Shown: positions 39,198 through 48,874, counted from the stretch's first letter. The stretch is DNA of 62,217 nucleotides from an uncultured Prevotellaceae bacterium (GCA_902775475.1 CACYME010000014.1:1-62217); one strand, 5' to 3'. The notes: generated from the letters alone by a model not told the origin. Program-made: numbers and translations.

Positions 39198-39230
39198 AAT
39201 GCCCAGCGTCGGGCATTTTTTGTAATTTTG
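39198..39230 (+). promoter_or_regulatory. Terminator hairpin followed directly by the xylan operon promoter
   Basis: AATGCCC (39198-39204) and GGGCATT (39211-39217) with a following T run form a small intrinsic terminator. The -7 element TAATTTTG (39223-39230) starts within 6 bp of it, so the T run occupies the spacer and no -33 TTTG is present. The leader to the ATG at 39270 is about 35 nt. Confidence 0.55.
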
Positions 39231-39269
39231 CAACGTATATCATTAACTAACGTACAACTTACATTGCAA

Positions 39270-40421
39270 ATGAAAAAGAACATTCTGACAACCATCGCCG
39301 CCTCGTGCGCCGTACTGCTGGCCTCGGCACAGACCGTACCCAACGTTTACAGTGTGGAGAACACGGGTAGCCGTTTCCCGGCACCGAAGCTTCCTACAGC
39401 CAGCGAGCTGCCCATCGTGAAAGACCTGCCCGACGCCCTGGCATGGAGCAAGGGCAAGGGCCGCGTGAAGAAATTCAAGCAGTGGGAGCGCCGCCGCAGC
39501 GAGATCAGCGCCCAGATACAGCACTACGGCATCGGCACGAAGCCCGCCGTGAGCCCCGACCAGGTGAAGGCCCGCATGGACGGCGACACGCTCTTCGTCG
39601 ACGTCACCGTCGGCGGCGAGACGCTGTCGCTGCGCTCCACCATCCAGTATCCCAAGACGGGGCAGGCCCCCTACGCCGTGATGATTGGCACCAGCGGCAT
39701 CTCGCTGCCCCGCCAGCTGTTCGAGGGGCGCCCCATCGCCCTGATGACGTTCCACGAGAAGCAGGTGAACGACTACGGCCAGTGGGGTCCTCACCACGAG
39801 CGCGGCGAGCACAACTTCGACCGCCTCTACCCCGAGCTGAAGGACAACGGTGCCTACAGCGAGTGGGCCTGGGGCCTGAGCCGCCTCATCGACGGCCTGC
39901 AGCAGCTGGGGCCTGAGGTGACGAAGATCGACGTGGGCCGCATCGGCGTCACGGGCTGCTCCTACGCCGGCAAGATGGCGCTCTACTGCGGTGCCTTCGA
40001 CGAGCGCGTCGCCCTGACCATCGCCCAGGAGCCCGGTGGCGGCGGTGCTGCCGCCTGGCGCGTGTCGCACGACTATGACGACGTGGAGAACATCGACAAG
40101 ACCGACTACCACTGGTTCAAGGAGTCGCAGCGCGAGCAGTTCGGCGGCGACAACGTATACCGCCTGCCCTACGACCAGCACGAGCTCTGCGCACTGGTGT
40201 GTCCGCGGGCTCTGCTGCTGTTGGGCAACCCCGACTACAAATGGCTGGCCGACGAGTCGATGCGTGTCTCGGCCGAGGCAGCCAGCAAGGTGTGGCAGCA
40301 CTTCGGCATCGCCGACCGCTTCGCCTGCGACATCGTGGGGGGCCACGGCCACTGCCAGCTGCCGCAGAGCCAGTTCCCCATCGTGGAGCGCTTCCTCGAC
40401 TATCTGGTGAATCTGAAATAA
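39270..40421 (+). CDS. CE15 glucuronoyl methylesterase
   Basis: The frame is open from 39192, but ATG 39270 begins the signal peptide (MKKNILTTIAASCAVLLASAQ) and follows the promoter, giving 383 residues. CE15 esterases cut the ester between 4-O-methylglucuronic acid of xylan and lignin alcohols. The nucleophile is Ser231 in GVTGCSYAGK, a variant of the CE15 GCSRxGK motif, and the catalytic histidine is His359 or His361 in GGHGHCQLP. The N-terminal RRSEISAQIQHYGIG segment also fits CE15. It is the first gene of a seven-gene xylan operon. Confidence 0.85.
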   Translation: MKKNILTTIAASCAVLLASAQTVPNVYSVENTGSRFPAPKLPTASELPIVKDLPDALAWSKGKGRVKKFKQWERRRSEISAQIQHYGIGTKPAVSPDQVKARMDGDTLFVDVTVGGETLSLRSTIQYPKTGQAPYAVMIGTSGISLPRQLFEGRPIALMTFHEKQVNDYGQWGPHHERGEHNFDRLYPELKDNGAYSEWAWGLSRLIDGLQQLGPEVTKIDVGRIGVTGCSYAGKMALYCGAFDERVALTIAQEPGGGGAAAWRVSHDYDDVENIDKTDYHWFKESQREQFGGDNVYRLPYDQHELCALVCPRALLLLGNPDYKWLADESMRVSAEAASKVWQHFGIADRFACDIVGGHGHCQLPQSQFPIVERFLDYLVNLK

Positions 40422-40470
40422 GGAGTTAAAGGTCAAAAGCATTAATCAACAACCCAATAAAACCTCTTAC

Positions 40471-42267
40471 ATGAAAAAGAACTTATTACTATCAGCAGCA
40501 ATGCTCTGCCTGGCCCTCAGCGCTACGGCACAGCCTGCTGGCGGCTTCGGCGGCTTCCAGATGCAGGAAGTGAAGCTGGAGACCTCAGCGCAGTGGAAAG
40601 ACGTGAACTATGCAGGCGACGACCAGGCCTACCACACCTGCGACATCTACCTGCCCAGGCAGGAGAAGGAGAGCTACCCCGTGGTCATCCACATCTACGG
40701 CAGTGCATGGTTCAGCAACAGCAGCAAGGGTGCCGCCGACCTGGGCACCATCGTCAAGGCGCTGCTGGGTGCCGGCTATGCCGTCGTCTGCCCGAACCAC
40801 CGCTCGAGCATGGACGCCAAGTGGCCCGCACAGATTCACGACATCCGCGCCGTGGTGCGCTTCGTGCGTGGCGAAGCCAGGAAGTATAAGTTCGACACCT
40901 CGTTCATCGCCACCAGCGGCTTCTCCTCCGGCGGCCACCTCGCCAGCATCACCGCCACCACCAGCGGCCTCAAGCAGACAACGGTGGGCACGGTGAGCAT
41001 CGACCTGGAAGGGACGGTGGGCAACCACCTCGGCGAGAGCAGCACGGTGAACGCCGCCTGCGACTGGTCGGGTCCCGTAGACCTGATGCACATGGACTGT
41101 GGACCCGGCATGAGCATGGGCGAGAACAGCCCCGAGGACATCCTGCTCGGCTCGAAGCTCTCGCAGGAGCCCGACAAGTATCGCAGTCTCAGCGCCACCC
41201 ATTACATCGACCGCAACGACCCGCCCATCATCATCTTCCACGGCGAGAAGGACAACGTGGTGCCCTGCTGCCAAGGAAAGGACTTCTATGAGCAGCTGAA
41301 GGCCGCTGGCGTCAGGACCGAAGCCACCTTCGTGCCCGAAGGAGGCCACGGCATGGGCATGTACAGTGAGGAGAACCTTCAGAAGATGGTGAGCTTCCTC
41401 GACGAGGCCCGCAACGGCAAGGAGCCTAAGGCCCGCATCGTGGAGGACGGCGGCACGGGTGCCTACAAAGCCATCATGAAGGAGGAGCCTTCGCTGAAGG
41501 CCCACACCATCTTCGTGCCGCAGGACCTCTCGGCCTTCAGCGCCAAGAAGCCCCTGCCCGTGCTCGTATGGGGAAACGGTGCCTGCACCAATTCGCCCTG
41601 GGAGCACTATAAGTTCCTGAACGAGATTGCCTCCTACGGCTTCATCGTCGTCGCCACGGGCTACATCCCCATGAACGACGAGCCTTTCCGCGGCCCCATG
41701 TCGACCACGGAGCAGCAGATAGAGAGCATCGACTGGGCCTTCGCCCAGAACGCCGACCCGCAGTCGCCCTACTATCAGAAGATTGACACGAAGAACATCT
41801 GCGTGGCAGGCATGTCGTGCGGCGGACTGCAGACGCTCTTCAACTGTGCCGACGAGCGCATCACGTCGCTCATGATCTGCAACAGCGGCCTCTTCAACCG
41901 CCAGAACGCCGGCCAGGCCGTGGGCGGCATGCCCATGCCCCCGAAGGAGAAGCTCAACGAGATCCATACGCCCATCATCTACATCCTGGGCGGACGGGAG
42001 GACATCGCCTACGAGAACGGCATGGACGACTTCCACCGCATTAGCCACGTGCCCGCCGTTGCCACCAACTTCCCCGTGGGCCACGGCGGCACCTATCGTC
42101 AGCCCCACGGCGGCGAGTTCTCGGTGGTGGCCCTCGCCTGGCTCCAGTGGCAGCTGAAGGGCGACAAGCAGGCCGCCAAGATGTTCATCGGCAAGGACTG
42201 CCAGCTCTCGCAACGCAAGGACTGGACCATCGAGAAGAACGCAAAATTTGAAACGCTCAAGAAATAA
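40471..42267 (+). CDS. Two-domain alpha/beta-hydrolase esterase
   Basis: A 598-residue secreted protein (signal MKKNLLLSAAMLCLALSATAQ) with two hydrolase domains. The first (about 40-310) resembles BD-FAE and acetyl-xylan esterase-type enzymes: HIYGSAW oxyanion region, Ser152 in GFSSGG, Asp in HGEKDNVVP, His in EGGHGMG. The second (about 315-580) is a different hydrolase fold member with VWGNGACTNSP, Ser449 in GMSCGG and a histidine in PVGHGG. Both triads look complete, so it may remove two different acyl groups. Substrates (acetyl, feruloyl) are inferred from the operon. Gaps are 49 bp upstream and 14 bp downstream. Confidence 0.83.
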   Translation: MKKNLLLSAAMLCLALSATAQPAGGFGGFQMQEVKLETSAQWKDVNYAGDDQAYHTCDIYLPRQEKESYPVVIHIYGSAWFSNSSKGAADLGTIVKALLGAGYAVVCPNHRSSMDAKWPAQIHDIRAVVRFVRGEARKYKFDTSFIATSGFSSGGHLASITATTSGLKQTTVGTVSIDLEGTVGNHLGESSTVNAACDWSGPVDLMHMDCGPGMSMGENSPEDILLGSKLSQEPDKYRSLSATHYIDRNDPPIIIFHGEKDNVVPCCQGKDFYEQLKAAGVRTEATFVPEGGHGMGMYSEENLQKMVSFLDEARNGKEPKARIVEDGGTGAYKAIMKEEPSLKAHTIFVPQDLSAFSAKKPLPVLVWGNGACTNSPWEHYKFLNEIASYGFIVVATGYIPMNDEPFRGPMSTTEQQIESIDWAFAQNADPQSPYYQKIDTKNICVAGMSCGGLQTLFNCADERITSLMICNSGLFNRQNAGQAVGGMPMPPKEKLNEIHTPIIYILGGREDIAYENGMDDFHRISHVPAVATNFPVGHGGTYRQPHGGEFSVVALAWLQWQLKGDKQAAKMFIGKDCQLSQRKDWTIEKNAKFETLKK

Positions 42268-42281
42268 TCCACGCAAAAACT

Positions 42282-45131
42282 ATGACTAAGCGACTGATTC
42301 TCTCAGCCCTCGCGCTGACCGCATGCCTGGGCGCCCCCAAGGCCCAGAATCCCTTTGTGCAGACCTGGTGCACCAGCGACCCCGCACCGCTGGTGGTGGG
42401 CGACAAGCTCTATGTCTACACCGGCCACGACGAGGACGGCGCCGACTTCTTCTGGATGCAGGAGTGGCGCATCTACTCCACCAGCGACATGGTGAACTGG
42501 CAGGACCACGGCTCGCCGCTGGCCCTCGAGTCGTTCTCCTGGGCCGACGACCGCGCCTGGGCCTCGCAGTGCATCGAGCGCAACGGCAAGTACTACTGGT
42601 ACATCTGCGCCCACTCCCGCCGGTCGGGCGGCATGGCCATCGGCGTGGCTGTGGGCGACTCGCCCACGGGGCCTTTCCGCGATGCCTTAGGAAAGCCACT
42701 CTTCGAGAACGGGTCGTGGGACCACATCGACCCTACCGTCATGATTGAAAGCCTCACCCTGCCCCCCTCCCAAGGAGGGGGAACCAAGCAGCAGGCGTGG
42801 CTGATGTGGGGCAATCCGCAAGTGTACTACTGCAAGCTGAACGACGACATGATTTCCATCGATGGCGAGGTTCAGAAACTGCCCATGACCGAGGAGGCCT
42901 TCGGCGGTCCCATGATGAGCCAGCGCGAGAAGGGGAAAGAATATAAGGACTCGTATGTGGAGGGGCCGTGGCTCACCAAGCGCAACGGCATCTACCAACT
43001 GCTCTACGCTGCCGGTGGCGTGCCTGAGCATATTTCCTACAGCACCGCCTCCAGTCCCACCGGTCCCTGGAAGTATGCCGGCCAGATTATGCCGCTCAGC
43101 GACACCAAGTCGTTCACCAACCACTGCGGCGTGGCCGACTTCAAGGGGCATAGCTACTTCTTCTACCACACAGGCAAGCTGCCTGGCGGCGGTGGTTTCG
43201 GCCGCAGCGTCGCCGTGGAGGAGTTCAAATATAATGCCGACGGCTCCTTCCCCACCATCATGCCCACCGACGAGGGCGTGAAGCCCGTGGCCACCTTCAA
43301 CCCCTACCGCAAGGTGGAGGCCGAGACGATGGCCTTCTCGAAGGGTGTGAAGACCGAGCAGAATAGCGAGGTGGGCGTCTACGTCACCGACATCCACAAC
43401 GGCGACTACATCAAGCTGCAGAACGTGGAGCTGGGCACCAACAATCCGCGAACGTTCACCGCCCGCGTGGCCAGCGGCCTGCGCGGCGGACGCATGGAGG
43501 TGCGCATCGACAGCCTCGGAGGCAGGCTGCTCGGCACGCTCAACGTGCCCGGCACCGGCGGCTGGGAGAACTGGCAGACCATCACCATCGACCTGAACTA
43601 CGAACCGGCACTGAACAGTCTGCCTGCCACAGCCGACCTCTACTTCGTCTTCAAGGGACGCAAGGGGCCGAAGCTCTTCAACTTCGACTGGTGGGAGATG
43701 CGCTCGATGGAACAGGTGAACATGCCGCTCTTCCAGACGAAGTACACCGCCGACCCGTCGCCGCTCGTGGTGGGCGACACCTTATTCTTATATACGTCGC
43801 ACGACGCCCACTTTGAGGATATCCCCGACCCCAACGAGCGCAACTCGGCCGGCTTCTTCATGTACGACTGGCTGCTCTGGTCGACAACCGACATGGTGAA
43901 CTGGACGGAGCACGGGGCCGTGGCCTCGCTGAAGGAGTTCAGCTGGCGCAACCGCGACAACGGTGCCTGGGCCATACAGACTGTGGAGCGCAACGGCAAG
44001 TACTACCTCTATGCCCCACTCCACGGCCATGGCATCGGCGTGCTTGTGGCCGACTCGCCCTACGGGCCCTTCCGCGACCCGCTGGGAAAGCCGCTCGTGT
44101 GGCAGAAGGAGCACTGGGACGACATCGACCCGTCGGTGTTCGTCGATGACGACGGACAGGCATGGATGTACTGGGGCAATCCGCATGTCTACTACATCAA
44201 GCTCAATGAGGACATGATTTCGACCAGCGGCGACATCTGCGTGCTCAACCCGAAGGACGGCGTGATGCGTCCTGTGAAGGAAGAGGGTGCAAAGATTGAC
44301 CTCAGAGTGCCCGAGGAACAGAAAGCCGGCTGGGCCGTGAAGCACTATCAGGAAGGGCCTTGGATCTATAAGCGCAACGGCCACTACTACCTCGGCTATG
44401 CCACGACCTGCTGCCCCGAGGCGCTGGGCTACGCCATGAGCGACTCGCCATCAGGCCCCTGGCAGTGGAAGAACTACATCATGCGTCCCACACAGCGCGA
44501 CCGCGGCAACCACCCCGGCATCTGCGACTACAAGGGACACTCCTATGTCTTCGGACAGAACTACGACCTGATGCACTTGGAGACCTTCAAGCACAGCGAG
44601 CGCCGCTCTGTGTCGGCCACCGAGATTGAGTACAATGCCGACGGCACCATCAAGGAGGTGCCCTACTGGCTCGACCAGCAGCCCATGAAGCAGCTGCACT
44701 GGCTGAATCCCTACCAGCGCGTTGAGGCCGAGACGATGGCCTGGGGCAACGGACTGAAGTCGGCCAAGATGGGCATCCCCAACACGGGGCAGGTGAAGGA
44801 CATGCCGGAGTCTACGGGGCGTCGCAACATGTACATCTATGACATCGATGACAACGAGTACATCCGCCTGCGTGGCGTAGACTTCGGCGAGCAGGGTGCC
44901 AAGCGCTTCGCCATCACTGCTGCCGCCACGGGTGGCTGCACCGTCACGCTCCGCCTCGACAGCGCCAGCGGCCCCGTCGTGGGCACAGCCGTCATCACCA
45001 AGACCGGGAGCGTCGAGAAGTATCGCGCCTTCACGGCCAAGGTCAGCGGCGCAACGGGCGTCCACGACCTCTATCTCTGCTTCAGCAAGGTCAGCGGCGA
45101 CGTGCACCTCGACTGGTGGCAATTCAAATAA
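42282..45131 (+). CDS. Tandem GH43-CBM6-GH43-CBM6 arabinofuranosidase/xylosidase
   Basis: A 949-residue secreted protein built as an internal duplication. Module 1 (about 25-340) has the GH43 triad Asp33 (TSDPAPL), Asp150 (HIDPTV) and Glu227 (YVEGPWL). Module 2 (about 480-810) has Asp491 (TADPSPL), Asp616 (DIDPSV) and Glu691 (YQEGPWI). Each is followed by a CBM6-like beta-sandwich starting NPYRKVEAETMA and NPYQRVEAETMA. Members remove arabinose or xylose side groups from xylan. In module 1 the usual DDDG loop after DPTV is replaced by a 15-residue insert encoded by a GC hairpin repeat; module 2 keeps DDDG. Confidence 0.88.
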   Translation: MTKRLILSALALTACLGAPKAQNPFVQTWCTSDPAPLVVGDKLYVYTGHDEDGADFFWMQEWRIYSTSDMVNWQDHGSPLALESFSWADDRAWASQCIERNGKYYWYICAHSRRSGGMAIGVAVGDSPTGPFRDALGKPLFENGSWDHIDPTVMIESLTLPPSQGGGTKQQAWLMWGNPQVYYCKLNDDMISIDGEVQKLPMTEEAFGGPMMSQREKGKEYKDSYVEGPWLTKRNGIYQLLYAAGGVPEHISYSTASSPTGPWKYAGQIMPLSDTKSFTNHCGVADFKGHSYFFYHTGKLPGGGGFGRSVAVEEFKYNADGSFPTIMPTDEGVKPVATFNPYRKVEAETMAFSKGVKTEQNSEVGVYVTDIHNGDYIKLQNVELGTNNPRTFTARVASGLRGGRMEVRIDSLGGRLLGTLNVPGTGGWENWQTITIDLNYEPALNSLPATADLYFVFKGRKGPKLFNFDWWEMRSMEQVNMPLFQTKYTADPSPLVVGDTLFLYTSHDAHFEDIPDPNERNSAGFFMYDWLLWSTTDMVNWTEHGAVASLKEFSWRNRDNGAWAIQTVERNGKYYLYAPLHGHGIGVLVADSPYGPFRDPLGKPLVWQKEHWDDIDPSVFVDDDGQAWMYWGNPHVYYIKLNEDMISTSGDICVLNPKDGVMRPVKEEGAKIDLRVPEEQKAGWAVKHYQEGPWIYKRNGHYYLGYATTCCPEALGYAMSDSPSGPWQWKNYIMRPTQRDRGNHPGICDYKGHSYVFGQNYDLMHLETFKHSERRSVSATEIEYNADGTIKEVPYWLDQQPMKQLHWLNPYQRVEAETMAWGNGLKSAKMGIPNTGQVKDMPESTGRRNMYIYDIDDNEYIRLRGVDFGEQGAKRFAITAAATGGCTVTLRLDSASGPVVGTAVITKTGSVEKYRAFTAKVSGATGVHDLYLCFSKVSGDVHLDWWQFK
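42751..42790. repeat. GC hairpin repeat in frame inside the GH43 gene
   Basis: CCCCCTCC (42763-42770), loop CAA, GGAGGGGG (42774-42781), a perfect 8-bp stem. It encodes LPPSQGGG (residues 160-167). Compared with the sister module this stretch is about 11 residues longer. Its C-rich and G-rich arms resemble those in dxs and at 8365-8400. Confidence 0.65.
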
Positions 45132-45152
45132 TCATCAACACAGCAGTAAGAC

Positions 45153-47318
45153 ATGAAAAGACTCATCGCATCTGTCATTACCCTGTGCGCCTTCTGCCTG
45201 ACGGTGGGCGCACAGTCCCAGTTCCACGTGAAGGCCATCGCCCCCAATGCCGTGCGCATACAGTACGGCGAGGCCCAGGCCAGCGGTCTGCCCGAATGGA
45301 TTTACGTCAAGCAAGAGGAAGTGAAGAACAGCCAGATATCCGTCAAGGTCAATGAGAAGAAAGGTCGCGTGGAAGTGAAAGACCGCAACGGAAAGGTGGT
45401 CTTCACCGCCACCCGCCACCAGCTGAAGGATGCCACCGTTGGAGGCGAGCCTACCCACGAGGCCACGCTGGCGTTCGCCTCGCCCAAGGACGAATACCTC
45501 TTCGGCCTTGGCCAGTTCCAGGACGGCTACAGCAACGTGCGCGGCCTCTCGCGCCGGCTCACTCAGGTGAACACCCAGATTTCCATCCCCATGCTCATTT
45601 CCAGCAAGGGCTACGGCATTCTCTGGAACAACTACGGCCTGGTAGACTTCAACCCTGCCGACCAAAGCGTCGCCTTAGAGAAGCAGGCAGGCACCAGCGG
45701 CCAGGAGACGGTGAACGTCACCTCGACGGAGGGCGGCAAGCAGGAGGTGCGCCAGCGCAACCGCTTCGCGGCCACCCTGCAGATTGCCGAGACGGGCGAC
45801 TACGCCCTGCTGCTCGACGTGGGGCAGAAGATGGCCCGTCGCCACAACCTCGCCATCGACGGCGAAGCTGTCATCGAGATGAAGAACCTGTGGCTGCCAC
45901 CCACCGCCTCCACCATCGTGCGGCTTACGAAGGGCACGCATGAACTGACGGCAGAGCTGTCGAACGGCGACCAGCCCGTGGTCTATTATAAAAAGGTGAC
46001 CGACGAGACCGTCTTCCGCTCCCCCGTGGCCGATGCCGTCGACTACACCGTCTTCATCGGCACGCCCGACGAGATCATCGCCACCTACCGCGAGCTGACG
46101 GGTCCGGCACCGAAGATGCCTACCTGGGCACTACGCTATATCCACTGCCGCGAGCGCTTCCACTCATCGGAGGAAATCCTTCAGACCGCCAACCGCTTCC
46201 GCCAGGAGCAGCTACCCGTGGGCACGCTGGTGCAGGACTGGCAGTGGTGGGGCAAGTATGGCTGGAACGCCATGCGCTTCGACGAAGACCACTACCCCGA
46301 CCCGAAGGCGCTCACCGACAGCCTGCACAAGATGGACATCAGGCTGATGCTCAGCGTTTGGTCGAAGATTGACAAGAACAGCGAGGTAGGCCGCCAGATG
46401 AACAGCCAGGGCTACTATATCCCCCATACCGACTGGATAGACTTCTTCAACCCCGATGCCGCTGCTGCCTACTGGAAGAACTTCAGCGAGCGGCTGGTGC
46501 CCCTTGGCATCGACGCCTGGTGGCAGGACGCCACGGAGCCAGAGAACGACGATCTGCACGGTCGCCGCGTGAACAACGGACGCTGGCAGGGCGACCGCGT
46601 ACGCAACGTCTATCCGCTGCTGGTCTGCAAGACCGTCTACGAGGGACTGCAGAAGGACCGGCGGGAGCCCATGATTCTCACCCGCTGCGGCTTCCCTGGC
46701 ATCCAGCGTTATAATGCAGCCTTGTGGTCGGGCGACGTGGGCAACGACTGGGAGACCTTCCGCCGCCAGATTGCCGCTGGCCTCGGCATGCAGGCCGCTG
46801 GCATCCCCTGGTGGACCTACGATGCAGGAGGCTTCTTCCGTCCCGGCGACCAATACACGAACCAGGACTACATCGAGCGCATGCTCCGCTGGATTGAGAC
46901 GAGCGTCTACCTGCCGCTGATGCGTGTCCACGGTTACATGAGCAATACCGAGCCCTGGAACTACGGCCCCGAGGCAAAGGCCATCATTGCCGACTGCATC
47001 AAGGAACGCGAGCACCTGCTGCCCTACATCGACAGCTGCGCCGTGGCGGTGGCCGAGCAGGGTTACACGCTGATGCGGCCCCTCGTCTTCGACTTCGCCA
47101 GCGACCCCGAGGCCCTGCAGCAGAAGTATGAGTACATGTTCGGCCCACGCCTGCTCATCAGCCCCGTCACCGAACCAGGTGTCAGCGAGTGGAAGACCTA
47201 CCTGCCGAAGAACAAGGACGGCTGGCAGGACTACCGTACCGGCCAGCGCTATCAGGGCGGACAGACCGTCACCACCGCCGTCGACAAGGCCCACATTCCC
47301 GTTTTCATCCGTCTCTGA
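45153..47318 (+). CDS. GH31 alpha-xylosidase-like enzyme with PA14 insert
   Basis: A 721-residue secreted GH31 enzyme. Residues 1-20 are the signal peptide. An N-terminal beta domain contains the family's LFGLGQFQDGY segment, interrupted by a PA14-like module at about 180-290 (ETGDYALLLDVGQKMARRHNLAIDG). The catalytic barrel has nucleophile Asp459 (WWQDATEPE) and acid/base Asp528 (LWSGDVG). The PA14 insert and the WWQDATEPE motif resemble the alpha-xylosidases of xyloglucan systems, but no other xyloglucan gene is present, so an alpha-xylosyl group on xylan side chains is a plausible target. Alpha-glucosidase activity is the alternative. Confidence 0.85.
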   Translation: MKRLIASVITLCAFCLTVGAQSQFHVKAIAPNAVRIQYGEAQASGLPEWIYVKQEEVKNSQISVKVNEKKGRVEVKDRNGKVVFTATRHQLKDATVGGEPTHEATLAFASPKDEYLFGLGQFQDGYSNVRGLSRRLTQVNTQISIPMLISSKGYGILWNNYGLVDFNPADQSVALEKQAGTSGQETVNVTSTEGGKQEVRQRNRFAATLQIAETGDYALLLDVGQKMARRHNLAIDGEAVIEMKNLWLPPTASTIVRLTKGTHELTAELSNGDQPVVYYKKVTDETVFRSPVADAVDYTVFIGTPDEIIATYRELTGPAPKMPTWALRYIHCRERFHSSEEILQTANRFRQEQLPVGTLVQDWQWWGKYGWNAMRFDEDHYPDPKALTDSLHKMDIRLMLSVWSKIDKNSEVGRQMNSQGYYIPHTDWIDFFNPDAAAAYWKNFSERLVPLGIDAWWQDATEPENDDLHGRRVNNGRWQGDRVRNVYPLLVCKTVYEGLQKDRREPMILTRCGFPGIQRYNAALWSGDVGNDWETFRRQIAAGLGMQAAGIPWWTYDAGGFFRPGDQYTNQDYIERMLRWIETSVYLPLMRVHGYMSNTEPWNYGPEAKAIIADCIKEREHLLPYIDSCAVAVAEQGYTLMRPLVFDFASDPEALQQKYEYMFGPRLLISPVTEPGVSEWKTYLPKNKDGWQDYRTGQRYQGGQTVTTAVDKAHIPVFIRL

Positions 47319-47349
47319 TGATTATTCAAACCATAAAACCAATCCAACA

Positions 47350-48867
47350 ATGAAGAAACTATTCTTATTACTGCCGTTACTGGCATTCCTCGGCTGCAAC
47401 CCCCAACAGAAGGAAGCCGAATGTCCCGTACTGACCGTTGAAGGCGGACAGATTCAAGGCGTCAGCGCCGAACTGCCCGGCGTGTTTGCCTACAAGGGAA
47501 TCCCCTATGCTGCGCCTCCCATCGGCGACCTGCGCTGGAAGGAGCCCCAGCCCGTGGTGGCCTGGGACAGCATCCGTCTCTGCGACAAGTTCGGCCATCC
47601 TGGCTATCAGGCTGTGCACTATCCTGGCTTCTATGCCTCTGAGTGGGGCTATGGCGACGAGGCTCCCTACAGCGAAGACTGCCTCTACCTGAATGTGTGG
47701 ACGAAGGCTGCCGGACAGGCCGACAAGAAACTGCCCGTGGCACTGTGGATTCATGGCGGCGGCTACCGCGAGGGCTGGGGCTCGGAGCCCGAGTTCGACG
47801 GCCAGGAGTGGGCTGCCAAGGACGTGGTGCTCGTCAGCATCAACTACCGCCTGGGCATCTTCGGCTTCATGACCTATCCGGAGCTGTCAGCCGAGAGTCC
47901 CAACCACGTCAGCGGCAACTACGGCATCCTCGACCAGATTCAGTCGCTGAAGTGGATTAAGCAGAACATCGCCCAGTTCGGCGGCGACCCCGACAACGTC
48001 ACCATCTTCGGACAGAGCGCCGGTGCCGGCAGTGTGCGCACGCTCTGCGAGAGCCCGCTGGCCCGTGGTCTGTTCCACAAGGCAGTCATCATGAGCGGCG
48101 GCGGCATCAACGTGCCGGCCAAGGAGGGCGAAGAGGCCAAGCCCGCCACACCCGTGAACCGTTTCTTCAACTACAACCCGACGCTGGCCGAGAGCGAGGC
48201 CGAGACGAAGAAGGTGATGGACTGGGCCGGACTGACCGACCTGCAGAAGCTGCGCCGTGCCTCCACCGAGATTATGTACACCGTGGGACAGCTGTACAAC
48301 ATGGTAACCCACAACGACGTGTTCCTCATGCAGCGTCCCATCGTCGACGGCTACGTGTCGCTGAAGTCGTTCGATGAGGCCACCCGTGAAGGCTCCATCG
48401 CCGACGTGCCCTACATGATTGGCTACACGCTCAACGACATGGGAGCCATGGGCCCCGGCATTGCCGAGTTCTGCAAGGTGCGCCAGGAGAAGGGCGGCAA
48501 GGCCTGGGCCTACGAGTTTGCCCGTCCGCTGCCCGACGACGGCCAGCACCCCGAGATTACCGACCGCCTGAAGGGTGCCTTCCACAGCAGCGACCTCTGG
48601 TTCGTCTTCAAGAGCCTGAAGCACTGCTGGCGCCCCTGGACGCAGGGCGACTGGGACCTCGCCGAGAAGATGCTCACCGCCTGGACCAACTTTGCCAAGT
48701 GCAGCGATCCTAACGGACAGGACGGCGCACTGGGCTGGGAGCCCTGCACGGCCGAGAAGCCGCTGTTCATGCTCTTCAAGCTCGACGACGCCGACGCCGA
48801 GGCCAGCGAGATGGGAGAGCCGATAGTGCCCGAGCCCGTTGCCTTCAACATGAACATGCCAAAATAA
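47350..48867 (+). CDS. Type-B carboxylesterase lipoprotein in the xylan operon
   Basis: The frame is open from 47128 through the end of the GH31 gene, but ATG 47350 starts a lipoprotein signal (MKKLFLLLPLLAFLGC, Cys16), giving 505 residues. The signature is SEDCLYLNVW, the oxyanion region is IHGGGYREG, Ser223 is in GQSAG (Gln in place of the usual Glu), and the probable catalytic histidine is in GAFHSSDLWFVF. It is a paralogue of the 36235 protein. Its position between GH31 and GH3 genes suggests deacylation of xylan fragments. Confidence 0.87.
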   Translation: MKKLFLLLPLLAFLGCNPQQKEAECPVLTVEGGQIQGVSAELPGVFAYKGIPYAAPPIGDLRWKEPQPVVAWDSIRLCDKFGHPGYQAVHYPGFYASEWGYGDEAPYSEDCLYLNVWTKAAGQADKKLPVALWIHGGGYREGWGSEPEFDGQEWAAKDVVLVSINYRLGIFGFMTYPELSAESPNHVSGNYGILDQIQSLKWIKQNIAQFGGDPDNVTIFGQSAGAGSVRTLCESPLARGLFHKAVIMSGGGINVPAKEGEEAKPATPVNRFFNYNPTLAESEAETKKVMDWAGLTDLQKLRRASTEIMYTVGQLYNMVTHNDVFLMQRPIVDGYVSLKSFDEATREGSIADVPYMIGYTLNDMGAMGPGIAEFCKVRQEKGGKAWAYEFARPLPDDGQHPEITDRLKGAFHSSDLWFVFKSLKHCWRPWTQGDWDLAEKMLTAWTNFAKCSDPNGQDGALGWEPCTAEKPLFMLFKLDDADAEASEMGEPIVPEPVAFNMNMPK

Positions 48868-48874
48868 CACTACT

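Noticed and set aside
47128-47349. Longer N-terminus for the type-B esterase
   Set aside because: It overlaps the GH31 gene out of frame, and the lipoprotein signal starts at 47350.
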